Shown here: positions 12,769 through 22,879 of the stretch, one piece after another
Numbering within the stretch: position 1 is the first letter of the stretch
Layout: every line of letters starts with the position of its first letter
NCBI RefSeq assembly: GCF_000194155.1
Contig: NZ_GL877878.1
Location: forward strand, 648,435 to 712,434
Length of the DNA: 64,000 nucleotides
Source: Saccharopolyspora spinosa NRRL 18395
Lineage (GTDB): Bacteria; Actinomycetota; Actinomycetes; Mycobacteriales; Pseudonocardiaceae
Direction of reading: 5' to 3'
Notes under the pieces: model-generated
The model's input: the letters and a program-made list of their open reading frames with translations, nothing else
Database searches by the model: none
What the model was told of the DNA's origin: nothing
Translations under genes and position numbers: made by a program

Positions 12769-14263
12769 CCCGAGGGGATTTCTGAAGCACGCGCGGGCCG
12801 ACGCCCCCAAGCGCTCCGTCGACGAGCGGCTGGGCGACTGGCACGAGGTCTACGCCGCGCTGTCCCCTGCGGACCGCAAGGCGGAGACCGCCACGCAGGC
12901 CGCGCGGTGCATGGACTGCGGCATCCCGTTCTGCCACTCCGGTTCGGCCGGTTGCCCGCTGGGCAACCTGATCCCGGAGTGGAACAACATGGTCCGCCGG
13001 GGCCAGTGGCAGGACGCCAGCGAGCGGCTGCACGCCACCAACAACTTCCCGGAGTTCACCGGCAAGTTGTGCCCCGCCCCGTGCGAGGCCGGCTGCGTGC
13101 TGGCGATCTCGCCGGCGGCCGGCGGCGCGGTGGCCATCAAGCGGGTCGAGGAGACCATCGCCGAGGTCAGCTGGGATAACGAGTACGTCACCGCGCAGGT
13201 GACGGAGGCGCACACCGGCAAGCGGGTCGCCGTGGTCGGTTCCGGGCCGGGCGGGCTCGCCGCGGCTCAGCAGCTGACCCGCGCCGGGCACGAGGTGACC
13301 GTGTACGAGCGCGACGACCGCATCGGCGGGCTGCTGCGCTACGGCATCCCCGAGTTCAAGATGGAGAAGTCCGTCCTGGACCGGCGGTTGGCGCAGATGC
13401 GCGCCGAGGGCACCAGATTCATCACCGGCTGCGAGGTCGGCGTCGACCTGACCGTCGAGGAACTGCGCGCCGGTTACGACGCCGTGGTGCTGGCGGTGGG
13501 CGCGCTGCGCGGCCGCGACGACGCCACGATCCCGGGGCGGGACCTCAAGGGCGTGCACCTTGCTATGGAGCACCTGGTGCCGGCGAACAAGGAGTGCGAG
13601 GGCGACGGCCCGACGCCGATCTCGGCACAGGGCAAGCACGTCATCATCCTCGGCGGCGGCGACACCGGCGCGGACTGCTATGGCACCGCGACCCGGCAGG
13701 GCGCGCTTTCGGTGACGCAGCTGGACAACTACCCGCAGCCGCCGACGTCCCGCGACGACGACCGGTCGCCGTGGCCGACCTGGCCGTACATCCTGCGCAC
13801 CTACCCGGCGCACGAGGAGGCCGGGGAGCGGAAGTTCGCGGTGGCGATCGAGTCGTTCGTCGGCGATGACGAGGGCAACGTGCGCGCTGTGCGGCTGCGC
13901 GAGGTGAAGGTGCAGCGCGACGCGGAGGGCCGCCGGCAGGTTGTGCCGGTGTCCGACGAGGTCCAGGAGCTGCCCTGCGATCTGGCGCTGCTGGCCATCG
14001 GTTTCGCGGGCGTCGAGCCCATGCGGCTGCTGGACGGCCTGGGCATCGAGCTGACCAAGCGCGGCACCATCGGCTGCGGCTCGAGTTGGGAGACCACGGC
14101 CCCGGGCGTGTTCGTCTGCGGCGACGCGCACCGCGGCGCGTCCCTGGTGGTGTGGGCGATCGCGGAGGGCCGCTCGGTGGCCAACGCGGTCGACGCCCAC
14201 CTCACCGGCGAATCGCGCCTCCCGTCCCCGGTCCACCCCACCGCGCTTCCCCTGGCGGTGTGA
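12761..14263 (+). CDS. gltD: Glutamate synthase small subunit
   Basis: GltD feeds NADPH electrons through FAD and Fe-S clusters to GltB. In its 500 residues, N-terminal cysteines for two 4Fe-4S clusters appear in [12 protein letters not shown] and [13 protein letters not shown] motif [13 protein letters not shown] and a NADPH motif [15 protein letters not shown] follow. The GTG start at 12761 lies inside the gltB end, giving an 8-nt overlap that suggests coupled translation of the alpha-beta protomer. A perfect terminator hairpin starts 8 bases after the stop. Confidence 0.96.
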
Positions 14264-14270
14264 TTTTTCC

Positions 14271-14323
14271 GAGGTGAGGGGCACCCTTGAGTGGACTAGT
14301 CGCTCAAGGGTGCCCCTCACCTC
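14271..14323 (+). terminator. Perfect 21-bp hairpin after gltD
   Basis: Arms 14271-14291 and 14303-14323 are exact reverse complements (GAGGTGAGGGGCACCC...) around an 11-base loop that itself contains the palindrome ACTAGT. There is no T-run. It lies between gltD and a convergent gene, so it may stop transcription from both sides. The core GGTGAGGGGCACCC recurs at 31370-31382. Confidence 0.8.
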
Positions 14324-14423
14324 AAACCGATCGGGTACCTGCACGGAGCGGTTGGCGTGTGTTTTCTAGTGGCTGCGGGCCCGTCCGCGTGCAGGCTGGT
14401 TAGCCACCGGGCGTCGCGGGTCT

Positions 14424-16809
14424 TCAACTTTTCGTGCGGCGGCGGCGTTTCACTGCGGCGACGGAGCGGATTCGGTCCAGGCGGAACTGGCGGTCGTCTT
14501 CGCGTAGGTGGCAGAAGGCGTCCAGGTAGACCTCGTCAACGTCGTCCGGCGTGATGACACCCGACGTGGAACGGCCGTTCTCGTCCCGGTACTCGATCTC
14601 CACGTCGGTGCCTGCTTCCAGTGCCTCCGCGAGAAGTTCGAGTTCGGGGTCCGTCAGTGCGGTCCGTTCGGCGAGGAAGGGAACCAGGCCGTCGAACGGA
14701 TCCGTCATTTCGTCTAGCGAGCCCGGCGGCATGATCTGCATGTCGATCCAGGGATTACCCGGCAGTGCAACGCCGGACGGAGCCTTGTCCGGTTGGGCCA
14801 GCAGGTGCTCGGCGAGTTCGCGGAGTTCGGCTTGCGACGGCGGTTCCGGCGCAGCCCGGTAGTAGTGCTGTTCCACGAGCAGCGGCGGGCGGTCGACGAC
14901 GGTTTGTTCGACTGCGACAGTTCCGTCGATCTTCTGCTGCACTGGGGCGTATCCCGCCTTCCGCAGCGCGGCCAAGGTCTCCTTCGCCGGTTTGCTCGAT
15001 GCGAGCACGGTCGGTGCCAAGACGTGCAACGACAGCTCGCGCAGCGAACGGTTTCCGCTGACCTCCAACAGAAGGGCTTCCGCACCGAGCACGCAGCAGC
15101 GCACGTTTCGGACCTGGAGTTGGCCGAATCGCCGTCCGACGTCCTTGATCAGGTATTCCAGCGGTTGCGGCACGCTTGTGTGGGCTATCGAGGTGAGCTT
15201 GCCAAGCAAGTCCTCTGCGGGTTTGGGGGCTGAACCGCCAGGTCGAGGCCGTGTCCCGGCCTTCGGGGTCGGCCAGCAGATTCAGCATCGCAGCGAGCTG
15301 GCCGCTGGGCGTACCCGCCACCACCGCGGTCAGGTCCGCCTGCAGCAGCGCGGTTTCCTGCGCGCTGGGCAGCAGCTGCGCGGCGGCCGACAGCAGAGCT
15401 TCCTCGTCGTCCACGCACCGGCCCAGTGCGGACAGCGCCCCGTGGGCGATCGCGCCGACGGCTTCGGCCTCGGACCAGTTGACCTGGATGGGGTCGACCA
15501 GGCAGTCCGCGCAGCAGTAGTTCACTGGTCGTTTCCAGGCCAGCCTTTCACCGATCAGGTTCGGCTCGCCCAACGCAGAACCGGTTTCCCAACGGCAAAG
15601 CTCGGCCAGCAGGTCTATGCGGAACAGCCGGTCGAACGCGCTGGGTCGTGGAAGCAGCGCCGGGTCGGGCTTGTCCATGACCTTGCTGAACATGGCTGCG
15701 GCCGGCTGCTTCCACCAGGCGCGCACCAGCTTGACGTAGCGTCTTGCGGGGGGTGCCTGCTGCCAGTCATCGGCGAGGTTCGACGGAACAATGCAGCCTG
15801 CTCCGTCGATGCTGAGCAGCTCGGCTGCGGCGGCGGTCTCCAACCAGAGCCGAACCTCGTGCTGGTCCGTTCGCAGGGTCTTGGCGACCTGCTTGAGCAC
15901 CCGGAGGCCGATACCGCCGTTCTGCAGCTGCGCCAGCGGGTTGGTGGCGCAGTGTTCGAGCAGTCGAGCCACCCCGTCGACGAACCCGATCGCGGCCAAC
16001 AACGCCGCCTTGTCGATCTCGATGGAGTCGACCAGGTGAATCGCCGGCATCGCGGGTTCGGGCCGAAGCGCCGGTTGATCGGCGGACTCGCGCAGCGCGA
16101 GCCCGATCTCGCGGGGCATCTCGAATGGGCCGCCGGCGCTGGCGTACTGGTTCTGGCTGATCAGGAAGCCTCGGTCGATCAGCCAACGCACCTCCGGACG
16201 CCGCTGCGACGGGCCGCCGAAGGCGTAACCGAGTACCGAGTCATCGTGCGCCAACTGCATGGCGAGCTCAAGGGTGGGGCCGGGTGTTTTCGCGAGCTCG
16301 GCAACCACCCTCGCCGGATCCCGCATGAACTCTTCGATCTGAAGTACCGTGTCGGCCTTCCGCTTGGCGGGCGTCAACCCGAGCGCTTCGGCGATCCCAC
16401 GGACGGTATTGCTCACATGAGGGCGGAGGAGCGTCGCGACCGGGCGGCCCAGTCCCGCAGTGCGAGCATCGCGCAGCGGTACGGCAAGCTGGAACGCTCC
16501 CTGCGAAACCGACCGAATGAGGGCATGTTCCCGCAGCACCCGCAGCGCGCGATCGAGTTCGGGATCGTTGCCAAGCAACTGCTCGATCGCGCCGCGGGTG
16601 CAGCCGTCCCCGAGGATGCAGAGCGCTTCGAGTACTGCACTGGATCCGGCGTCGAGCCTCTCCAACGCGCGCTGCACAGCGCCAGGGGAGTCGAGCACTG
16701 CCGCCAGGTGGGACAGTGACCGGGCGGCTGACTCGGGGCGGTTCTTCAGGACTGCTGCCAGGCCGTCTTGGCCAAGGTCGCGGAGCCACTGGACGAGATC
16801 GGATTCCAT
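14424..16809 (-). pseudogene. Helicase-associated protein (Rv0862c-like), frameshifted
   Basis: Two frames together make a protein of about 790 residues resembling the mycobacterial Rv0862c family (XPB-helicase-associated N-terminal and C-terminal domains, function poorly known). The first frame, from ATG 16809 (MESDLVQWLRDLG), keeps family-like sequence to about 15230 (TWRFSP) and then turns into low-complexity shadow. A second frame takes over with EDLLGKLTSIAHTSVPQPLE and continues to the stop at 14424. The switch is at or near a run of five G (15225-15229); removing one base would join the frames. Either a sequencing error or a real inactivation. In mycobacteria this family neighbours an XPB-type helicase; here the next gene is HelR-like. 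Confidence 0.7.
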
Positions 16810-16852
16810 CCGGCCAAGTCTCCCATCCGGCGGTCAGTGCCAGACCGTCGGC

Positions 16853-19141
16853 TCACATGCCGCGCAGCACCGCCGGGAGCTCGTCGGGGTGGACGACGCC
16901 GAGGCGCTGGGTGGCTCGGGTCAGCGCCACGTAGAGGTCGTTGAGGCCGCGCTCGGATTCCGCCACGATCGTCGCCGGATCGACCACCAGGACGGAGTCG
17001 AACTCCAGGCCCTTGGCCTGGTCGACGGTCAGCAGTACGCATGGTGATTCCAGGTCGTCCGGGCGGGTGCCGATCGCCGCGTCCGGCAGGGATTCCGCCA
17101 GCCGCGGCCCGATTCCGGCCAGCAGCTCCGGCGGCATCAGCACCGCGAGGCGGCCGTCGCCGACCTCGTGCAACTCGTCGATGATCATCGCGGGCAGCTC
17201 GGTGGCGAGCCCGTCGGAGGGGAGCCGGCGGGTCCACGGCCGGTGCCCGCTGGTGCGCACCGAGCGCGGCACCACCAAGTCGGTGTCCATTTCGGACAGT
17301 ACGTCGGCGGCGATGGCCATTATCTCGGCCGGGGTGCGGTAGTTGATGGTCAGCTCGACCAGCTTCCAGCGGTCCTGCACGTACGGGTGCAGCACGTCGT
17401 GCCAGGAGTTGGCCCCGGCCAGCGCGCCGGTCTGGGCGACGTCGCCGACCAGCGTCATCGACCGGCTCGGGCAGCGCCGCATCAGCACCCGCCACGCCAT
17501 CGGGGACAGTTCCTGCGCCTCGTCGACGATGACGTGGCCGAAGGTCCAGGTGCGGTCCTCGGCCGCGCGCTCGGCTGCGGTCAGGTCGCTGGTGGAGCGG
17601 AACCGCTCGGCCAGCAGCTCGGCGTCCAGCACGTCGGAGACCCGCAGCCGTTCCTCGTCGGCGAGCTCCTCGTCCTGCTCCATGATGTGCAGAACGCCTT
17701 GCGCGTAGGCGAGTTCCTCGCGCTGCTGGTGTTCGCGCTCGGCCCGCTCCTGGGCGTCGTCCGCGCCGAGGAGCTCGGCGAGCTCGTCCAGCAAGGGCAC
17801 GTCGGCGGGCGTCCATGTCGTGCCCGGCAGGCGCAGGAGCTCGTCGCGTTCATCGTCGTCGAGGTGCTTGCGGGTTGCGGTGGCCAACCGCTCGGGTGAG
17901 CACAGCAGGTCGTCCAGCAGCTCCTGCGGGGTGATCTCCGGCCACAGCTCATCCAGCGCCTTGCTGACTACCGCATCGGCGCGCAGTTCGCGGTTGATGT
18001 CGTCGAGGTCGCGGCGGTCCAGCAGGTCGCGGCCGAGTCGGTCGGCGACCTGCAGGGTCAGCGCCGAGAACATCTCGTTGCGGAAGATCCGCCGGGCCAG
18101 GTTGTGCGGCCTGCGGGACCGGCGGGCGCGGGTGCGAGCCTGGGTCGCGGTGCGCCGGTCGATGCGCAGCGCCTCGTGGTCGAAGGTGAGTTCGGTGTAG
18201 TCCGCGGGCACCTGCTGCCGGTCGCGGACCGCGGCGGCGAGCACGTCGACCATGCTCGCGCGGCCCTTGATCTCCGCCGTCCGCGCGGATTCCTCGCCGG
18301 TGGCCGTGATCCCCGGGTACAGACCGCCCGCAGTGGACAGTAGGACGCCGGTTTCACCCAGCGACGGCAGGACCTGCCCGATGTAGCGCAGGAACGTCGG
18401 GTTCGGCCCGACCACGAGCACGCCGCGCTTGGACAGCTGCTCGCGGAAGGTGTACAGCAGGTAGGCGGCGCGGTGCAGCGCGACGGCGGTCTTGCCGGTG
18501 CCGGGGCCGCCCTGCACCACCAGCACGCCGTTCATCCCGGCGCGGATGATCCGGTCCTGCTCGCCCTGGATGGTGGCGACGATGTCCTGCATCTGCCCGG
18601 TGCGGCGGGCGTCGAGCCGGGCCAGCAGCGTGGCCTCCCCGGCCAGCCCCAGGTCGCTGCCCTGCTCGGCGGCGTCGAGGTCGAGTACCTCGTCCTCGTA
18701 GTCCAGCACCTTCCGCCAGCTGGTGCGCAGGTGCCGCCGGCGGCCCACGCCGTCCCGCGCCGCCGCGGTGGCCAGGTAGAACGGCCGGGCCGCCGGGGCC
18801 CGCCAGTCCACCAGCAGCGGCTCGTACTCGTGGTCCTCGTCGAACAACCCGAGCCGTCCCACGTGGAACGTCTCGCCGCTGTCGAGGTCCAGCCTCCCGA
18901 AGCACATCCCGTGCTCCACCGCGCTCAGCTGGGTCAGCTTGTCGGTGTACATCCGGGTGGAGATGTCGCGTTCGGTGCGGGCCTGCGGCGTGCCGCCGCT
19001 GGCCCGCAGCGTTTCCTTCAGCCGCTGCGTGGTTTCCTGCCGCAGGGCGTCGAGCTTCGCGTACAGCATCGAGAGGTACTGCTGCTCGGCTGTGATCTCC
19101 TGGGCGCGGACGGTATCCCGATCTACTCGGGCGTTGGACAA
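16853..19141 (-). CDS. HelD/HelR-like RNA polymerase-recycling helicase
   Basis: A 762-residue superfamily 1 ATPase. Family members bind core RNA polymerase, pull it off DNA in stalled complexes, and in the HelR branch help displace rifamycins. Walker A is GGPGTGKT (211-218). The DEAQ-type motif is in HVIVDEAQELSPMAW, later motifs are LVGDVAQTG and LTVDQAKGLEFDSVLVVDP, and VALTRATQRL is near the end. The N-terminus has the long coiled-coil prong of HelD (about residues 10-55). The start is TTG 19141 with GAGGTGG 5 nt upstream. A minus-strand TATATT box and a 12-bp palindrome precede it. UvrD/PcrA is less likely because the accessory helicase domains are replaced. Confidence 0.85.
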   Translation of the reverse strand: MSNARVDRDTVRAQEITAEQQYLSMLYAKLDALRQETTQRLKETLRASGGTPQARTERDISTRMYTDKLTQLSAVEHGMCFGRLDLDSGETFHVGRLGLFDEDHEYEPLLVDWRAPAARPFYLATAAARDGVGRRRHLRTSWRKVLDYEDEVLDLDAAEQGSDLGLAGEATLLARLDARRTGQMQDIVATIQGEQDRIIRAGMNGVLVVQGGPGTGKTAVALHRAAYLLYTFREQLSKRGVLVVGPNPTFLRYIGQVLPSLGETGVLLSTAGGLYPGITATGEESARTAEIKGRASMVDVLAAAVRDRQQVPADYTELTFDHEALRIDRRTATQARTRARRSRRPHNLARRIFRNEMFSALTLQVADRLGRDLLDRRDLDDINRELRADAVVSKALDELWPEITPQELLDDLLCSPERLATATRKHLDDDERDELLRLPGTTWTPADVPLLDELAELLGADDAQERAEREHQQREELAYAQGVLHIMEQDEELADEERLRVSDVLDAELLAERFRSTSDLTAAERAAEDRTWTFGHVIVDEAQELSPMAWRVLMRRCPSRSMTLVGDVAQTGALAGANSWHDVLHPYVQDRWKLVELTINYRTPAEIMAIAADVLSEMDTDLVVPRSVRTSGHRPWTRRLPSDGLATELPAMIIDELHEVGDGRLAVLMPPELLAGIGPRLAESLPDAAIGTRPDDLESPCVLLTVDQAKGLEFDSVLVVDPATIVAESERGLNDLYVALTRATQRLGVVHPDELPAVLRGM

Positions 19142-19186
19142 TTCGCCACCTCGTGCCTAGGCGGGTTCGTTGGGGCGGGCCTGCGA

Positions 19187-19216
19187 TCTGCGCGCAGACC
19201 CGACCTGCCAATATAC
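19187..19216 (-). promoter_or_regulatory. Promoter box and palindrome upstream of helR-like gene
   Basis: A minus-strand -10-like TATATT (19211-19216) lies 70 bases before the TTG start. Just downstream is the perfect 12-bp palindrome TCTGCGCGCAGA (19187-19198). It could be a regulator site or a leader hairpin. I could not confirm it as the rifamycin-associated element because I do not recall that motif exactly. Confidence 0.4.
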
Positions 19217-19233
19217 CGCGCCCGGCGTGGGCG

Positions 19234-19279
19234 GTCGTGAGTGCGAAAACCGGTTGGAGCCGGTCTTCGCACCCACGAC
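19234..19279. terminator. Long hairpin between transglycosylase and helR-like genes
   Basis: A 20-position stem with two mismatches: GTCGTG (19234-19239) and GTGCGAAAACCGG (19241-19253) pair with CCGGTCTTCGCAC (19260-19272) and CACGAC (19274-19279) around a 6-base loop. It lies 5 bases after the stop of a 20-codon frame and probably ends the transglycosylase transcript (minus strand), separating it from the helR promoter. Confidence 0.7.
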
Positions 19280-19284
19280 CCGGG

Positions 19285-19347
19285 TCACAGCACGGCGGAC
19301 AGGCCCAGGATCACGACGAAGGAGGTCACCGACAGCAGCGTTTCCAT
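19285..19347 (-). CDS. Possible 20-residue hydrophobic peptide
   Basis: ATG 19347 to TGA 19285 encodes METLLSVTSFVVILGLSAVL, a single membrane-span-like peptide with normal GC-rich third positions. It starts 32 bases after the transglycosylase stop and ends just before a terminator hairpin, so it would share that transcript. The ribosome site is weak. It may be a genuine small membrane protein or chance. Confidence 0.3.
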   Translation of the reverse strand: METLLSVTSFVVILGLSAVL

Positions 19348-19379
19348 CCCCGACCAGGTCTTCAGGGGCTGGGGCGGGC

Positions 19380-20096
19380 TCAGTAGCCCGAGTAGCTACT
19401 GCCGGACCTCATGCCTGCGACGCCGGGGACGTCGCCGACCGAGCCGTAGGTCGTGATCGCGTACCGGGTGGCCGCGATGATGTTGTCGACCGGGTTGTAG
19501 ATGTCGCCGTGGCCGGGCAGCGCGTAGGACTGGAAGGTCGGCTCGATGGTCTGCATCAGACCGATCGACGGGGTGCCGGCCGCCGCGTTGGAGTCCCAGT
19601 TGTTGGTGGCGTTCGGGTCTCCGTTGGATTCGTGCATGATGATCATGCGGATCGCGTCGCCGTCGATCTGGTCGCGCGGGATGCCGTTCTTCTCCAGAAC
19701 GCCGATCGCCTCGTTGATCCAGCCGCCGATCTGGTCCTTGGGTTTCTCGACCACCTGCTCGGCGGGCGGCTCCTGCTTCGCTGGTTCGGGGGCAGCTTCG
19801 GGGGCGGGCTGCGCGGCGGGAGCGGGGGCGACCTCAAGGGCGGGGGCTTGCGCGGGCGCCGCCTGGACGGGGAGCTGCTCAGCGGCCAGCGCGGTGACGT
19901 ACGCGGTGGCCTGCACCGGGGGGGCCTCGGTCTTCGTGCCTGCGGCGGAGGTGAACACGCCGATCACGCCGAACGCGGCCACGGCCACACCGAGCTGCAG
20001 GGACCGCGACTTCAGGGGAACGCGGTGCCGGTCGGCGAGGCGGGTACTTCGGTCGGGGATGTTCTGGTCGGGGATGTTCGGTTGGTCGGGGGTCAC
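19380..20096 (-). CDS. Secreted lytic transglycosylase-like protein, SLT domain
   Basis: A 238-residue protein: a short cytosolic segment, one hydrophobic signal/anchor (about 30-50), an Ala/Pro/Glu-rich linker (about 60-130), then a lysozyme-like SLT fold of about 100 residues. The fold has the catalytic Glu in MIIMHESNGDP, GLMQTIEPTF and a Tyr-rich end. It would cleave peptidoglycan glycan strands outside the membrane. I chose GTG 20096; a longer frame to 20171 adds an odd Cys-rich stretch and has no ribosome site. The N-terminus carries a small tandem NIPDQNIPD. Resuscitation or cell-wall turnover is likely, as for similar actinobacterial proteins. Confidence 0.8.
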   Translation of the reverse strand: MTPDQPNIPDQNIPDRSTRLADRHRVPLKSRSLQLGVAVAAFGVIGVFTSAAGTKTEAPPVQATAYVTALAAEQLPVQAAPAQAPALEVAPAPAAQPAPEAAPEPAKQEPPAEQVVEKPKDQIGGWINEAIGVLEKNGIPRDQIDGDAIRMIIMHESNGDPNATNNWDSNAAAGTPSIGLMQTIEPTFQSYALPGHGDIYNPVDNIIAATRYAITTYGSVGDVPGVAGMRSGSSYSGY

Positions 20097-20197
20097 GAGA
20101 ACCGAGAATCCGGGACGGAGAGTGCATGCGCACCGAGGTTTGTACGTACACGAGTACCTAGGTTCGACCAATTGGGCGACGATTCGAGGCGACTCGA

Positions 20198-22570
20198 TTA
20201 CGGAAAGCGAGATTGCCTGGAAATGGTGTCGCTCGTGTCACTCGTCTTCTGCGCGGCCACCCAGCCGCCGATCTGCGCCCGCGACGAGAAGTCGAGCTTG
20301 GTCAGGATGTTCTGCACGTGGCCCTCGACGGTGCGCTGCGCGATCACCAAGTTCTCGGCGATCTCCTTGTTCGTGTTGCCCTGCGCGACCAGCCCCGCGA
20401 TCTGACGCTCGCGCCGGGTCAACGGCATCGGGTGCACGTTGTCGTCGGTGCGCGGCCGCGCGTGCCGCTTGACCTCCAGCGCGAAGTCGATGGTGTCCGC
20501 CAACGACAGCTGGCGGCCGCGGTCGAACGCCGACTGGAAGTCCGGATCCCCGAGCCCGGAGCGGGTCTGCGCCTCGTGCTCGTCGTGGTCTCCGGCGAAC
20601 CTCGCCCAGAAGCCGGGTGCCGCCCGCACGGCGTCCCACACCGCCGAGGCCGCGCCGAACAGCCGGGCGGCGCGGTCGTTCCTGCCCTGCTGCTGCGCGA
20701 TCCAGGCGAGGGTGTCGATGTTGAAGGCCATGCCCAGCCGGTTGTCCAGCTCGCGCTGCAGCCGCAGCGCCTCCTTCGCCGCGGCCTCGGCCCGCTCCGG
20801 TTCGCCCCGCCGCGCCTCGACCTGCGCCGACGCCCACAGCGAGTAGGAGCGCCAGTACAGCTCGCCGAGCTCGGTCGACGACCGGATGCCTTCCGAGAGC
20901 AGCTCCAGCCCGGACTCGTGATCTCCGCCCAAGCCCTTGATCAGGCCGAGCCCGAACAGGGCGAACAGCTCGCCGACGAGCACGTCGTGCTTGCGGAACC
21001 GGCTGAGCGCGTCCTCCGCCAGCCCGGCGGCGCGCGGCGAGTCGTTCAGGAAGAACGCCGCCAGCCCGCGCACCAGCGCCAGGTACGCCTTCTCCGTCTC
21101 CTCACCGCGCTGGGTGGCCAGCACCGTGGCCTGCTCCGCCGTCGGCAGGACCTTGTCGAGATCGCCCTGCAACAGGGCGAACCACGCGCTGATCCACAAC
21201 GCGCGCACCCTCTCGGGCACTTCGGTGGGCGCGATGGCCAACGCCTGGTCGAGCCAGTGCCGGGCCTCGCCGTTGAGACCGCGGATGCCCCAGTACTGCC
21301 AGAGGTCGGTGCACATCTGCAGCGCTACCCCGGCCGTTTCCGGGCTCGCCGCGGCCGTGTGCAGCGCGACGCGCAGGTTGCCCTGGTCGCTGCGCAGCCG
21401 GTTGACCCAGGCGACCTGGTCCGGGCCGATCCACTCCGCGGCGAAGCGCCCGGCCAGATCGGAGTACCAGGCGCAGTGCCGCTGCCGCATGGTCGCCAGC
21501 TCGCCGGACTCGACGAGCTTGTCCTGGCCGTATTCGCGCAGGGTGTGCGGCAGCCGGAAGCGGACCTCGCTGCCTTCCTCCTCGCGCATCAGCACCGACT
21601 TGTCCACCAGCGAGTGGATGGCGCCCAGCACATCGGCGTCCGACAGCCCGTTGCCGGCCACGTGCTCGGCGGCCGCGAGGTCGAAGGAGCCGGAGAACAC
21701 CGACACCCGCGCCCACGTGATCCGGTCCTGGGTGGTGGCCAGTTCGTAGCTCCAGTCGATCAACGCGCGCAGCGTCTGTTGCCGGGCGGGAGCGCCGCGA
21801 CGGCCCTCGGTGAGCAGGTCGTAGCGCTCGGCCAGGCGTTCTTCCAGCTGCTGGAGCGACAACGACCGCAGCCGGACCGCCGCCAGCTCTATCGCCAGCG
21901 GGTTGCCGTCGAGGTGGTGGCACAGCCGCATGAGGGCGATGGCGTTCTCGTCGTTGGTGACCTCGAACCCGGGGACCGCGGCCTTGGCCCGTTCGATGAA
22001 CAGCCGCACCGAGGCGAACTGCTCGTAGGACTCCGGTGGCGGCAGGTGCTCGATGTCGGGCACCTGCAGTGGCGGGACGACCATGGTCGCCTCACCGGCG
22101 ACGCCGAGCGATTGCCTGCTGGTGGCCAGCACCCGCACCCCGGGGCACCAGCGCACCACCGCGTCCACCAGCAGCGCGACGTCCTCGATCACGTGCTCGC
22201 AGTTGTCCAGCACGAGCAGCATCTCGCGGGACTTGAGCTGCTCGATGACGGTGTCGATGTCCTCCCCGCCGGACGGGCCGCCGATGCCGAGCTGCTCGAT
22301 GACCGCGTCGACCACCAGCGAACCGTCCCGGATGTCCTCCAGTTCGACGCACCACGCCTTGCCGCGGAACGAGCGGCGCATGTTGCCCGCGACCCGCATC
22401 GCCAGGCGGGTCTTGCCCACGCCGCCGGGGCCGGTGAGGGTCACGACCCGGGATTCGGCCAGCAGTCGCTTGGTGAGGGTGATCTCACGGCGTCGGCCGA
22501 CGAAGCTCGTGACGTCGGCCGGGAGGTTGCCCGCTGGCTCCCGCACACGGGCTCGCACAGTGGAGACCAC
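20198..22570 (-). CDS. LuxR-family regulator with NB-ARC ATPase and TPR-like repeats
   Basis: A 790-residue AfsR/LAL-like transcription regulator. It has an N-terminal STAND NTPase with Walker A GPGGVGKT (47-54) and LLVLDNCEHV (Walker B-like), a winged-helix/arm region, alpha-helical TPR-like repeats (about 400-690), and a C-terminal LuxR DNA-binding domain (715-775; LTRRERQIAGLVAQG, NKEIAENLVIAQRTVEGHVQ). Such proteins act as ligand-gated activators. The target here is unknown. GTG 22570 is preceded by TAAGCT exactly 6 nt upstream (22577-22582), so it is probably leaderless. The N-terminal SARP domain of true AfsR is absent. Confidence 0.88.
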   Translation of the reverse strand: MVSTVRARVREPAGNLPADVTSFVGRRREITLTKRLLAESRVVTLTGPGGVGKTRLAMRVAGNMRRSFRGKAWCVELEDIRDGSLVVDAVIEQLGIGGPSGGEDIDTVIEQLKSREMLLVLDNCEHVIEDVALLVDAVVRWCPGVRVLATSRQSLGVAGEATMVVPPLQVPDIEHLPPPESYEQFASVRLFIERAKAAVPGFEVTNDENAIALMRLCHHLDGNPLAIELAAVRLRSLSLQQLEERLAERYDLLTEGRRGAPARQQTLRALIDWSYELATTQDRITWARVSVFSGSFDLAAAEHVAGNGLSDADVLGAIHSLVDKSVLMREEEGSEVRFRLPHTLREYGQDKLVESGELATMRQRHCAWYSDLAGRFAAEWIGPDQVAWVNRLRSDQGNLRVALHTAAASPETAGVALQMCTDLWQYWGIRGLNGEARHWLDQALAIAPTEVPERVRALWISAWFALLQGDLDKVLPTAEQATVLATQRGEETEKAYLALVRGLAAFFLNDSPRAAGLAEDALSRFRKHDVLVGELFALFGLGLIKGLGGDHESGLELLSEGIRSSTELGELYWRSYSLWASAQVEARRGEPERAEAAAKEALRLQRELDNRLGMAFNIDTLAWIAQQQGRNDRAARLFGAASAVWDAVRAAPGFWARFAGDHDEHEAQTRSGLGDPDFQSAFDRGRQLSLADTIDFALEVKRHARPRTDDNVHPMPLTRRERQIAGLVAQGNTNKEIAENLVIAQRTVEGHVQNILTKLDFSSRAQIGGWVAAQKTSDTSDTISRQSRFP

Positions 22571-22621
22571 GCTTCGAGCTTAACCCGCTGTGCGGTGCCT
22601 GACCTGGGATCTTGGTCCAGG

Positions 22622-22861
22622 CTAGCCGGTATCCCGGAGTCCGGCGAGCACGATGCGCAGGTTCCGCCGCCGCTGGTCGTCGGCGGCCGGCAGCCCGATG
22701 GTGCGGTCCCCGGTCAGCACGGAGGTGAGGACGAACGGCACGTCCTCGCGCATGGCACCGTCGAGGCCGTGAGCGCGTTGACCCTCGACCAACCACTGGC
22801 TGACCTGCACGAACAGACCCGGCTCCTCGTCGAGCGCTGCCAGCGGGGGCGGGCGCGTTCA
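22622..22861 (-). pseudogene. C-terminal remnant of a TetR-like regulator
   Basis: An open stretch of about 79 codons after a TGA at about 22862 and ending in TAG at 22622 reads LDEEPGLFVQVSQWLVEGQR and later VLAGLRDTG, which resembles the ligand-domain end of TetR regulators. There is no start codon before GTG 22810 and no DNA-binding part upstream. I infer a degraded gene; the family assignment is by general resemblance only. Confidence 0.35.
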
Positions 22862-22879
22862 GCTCAATTGCCCTCGGGA

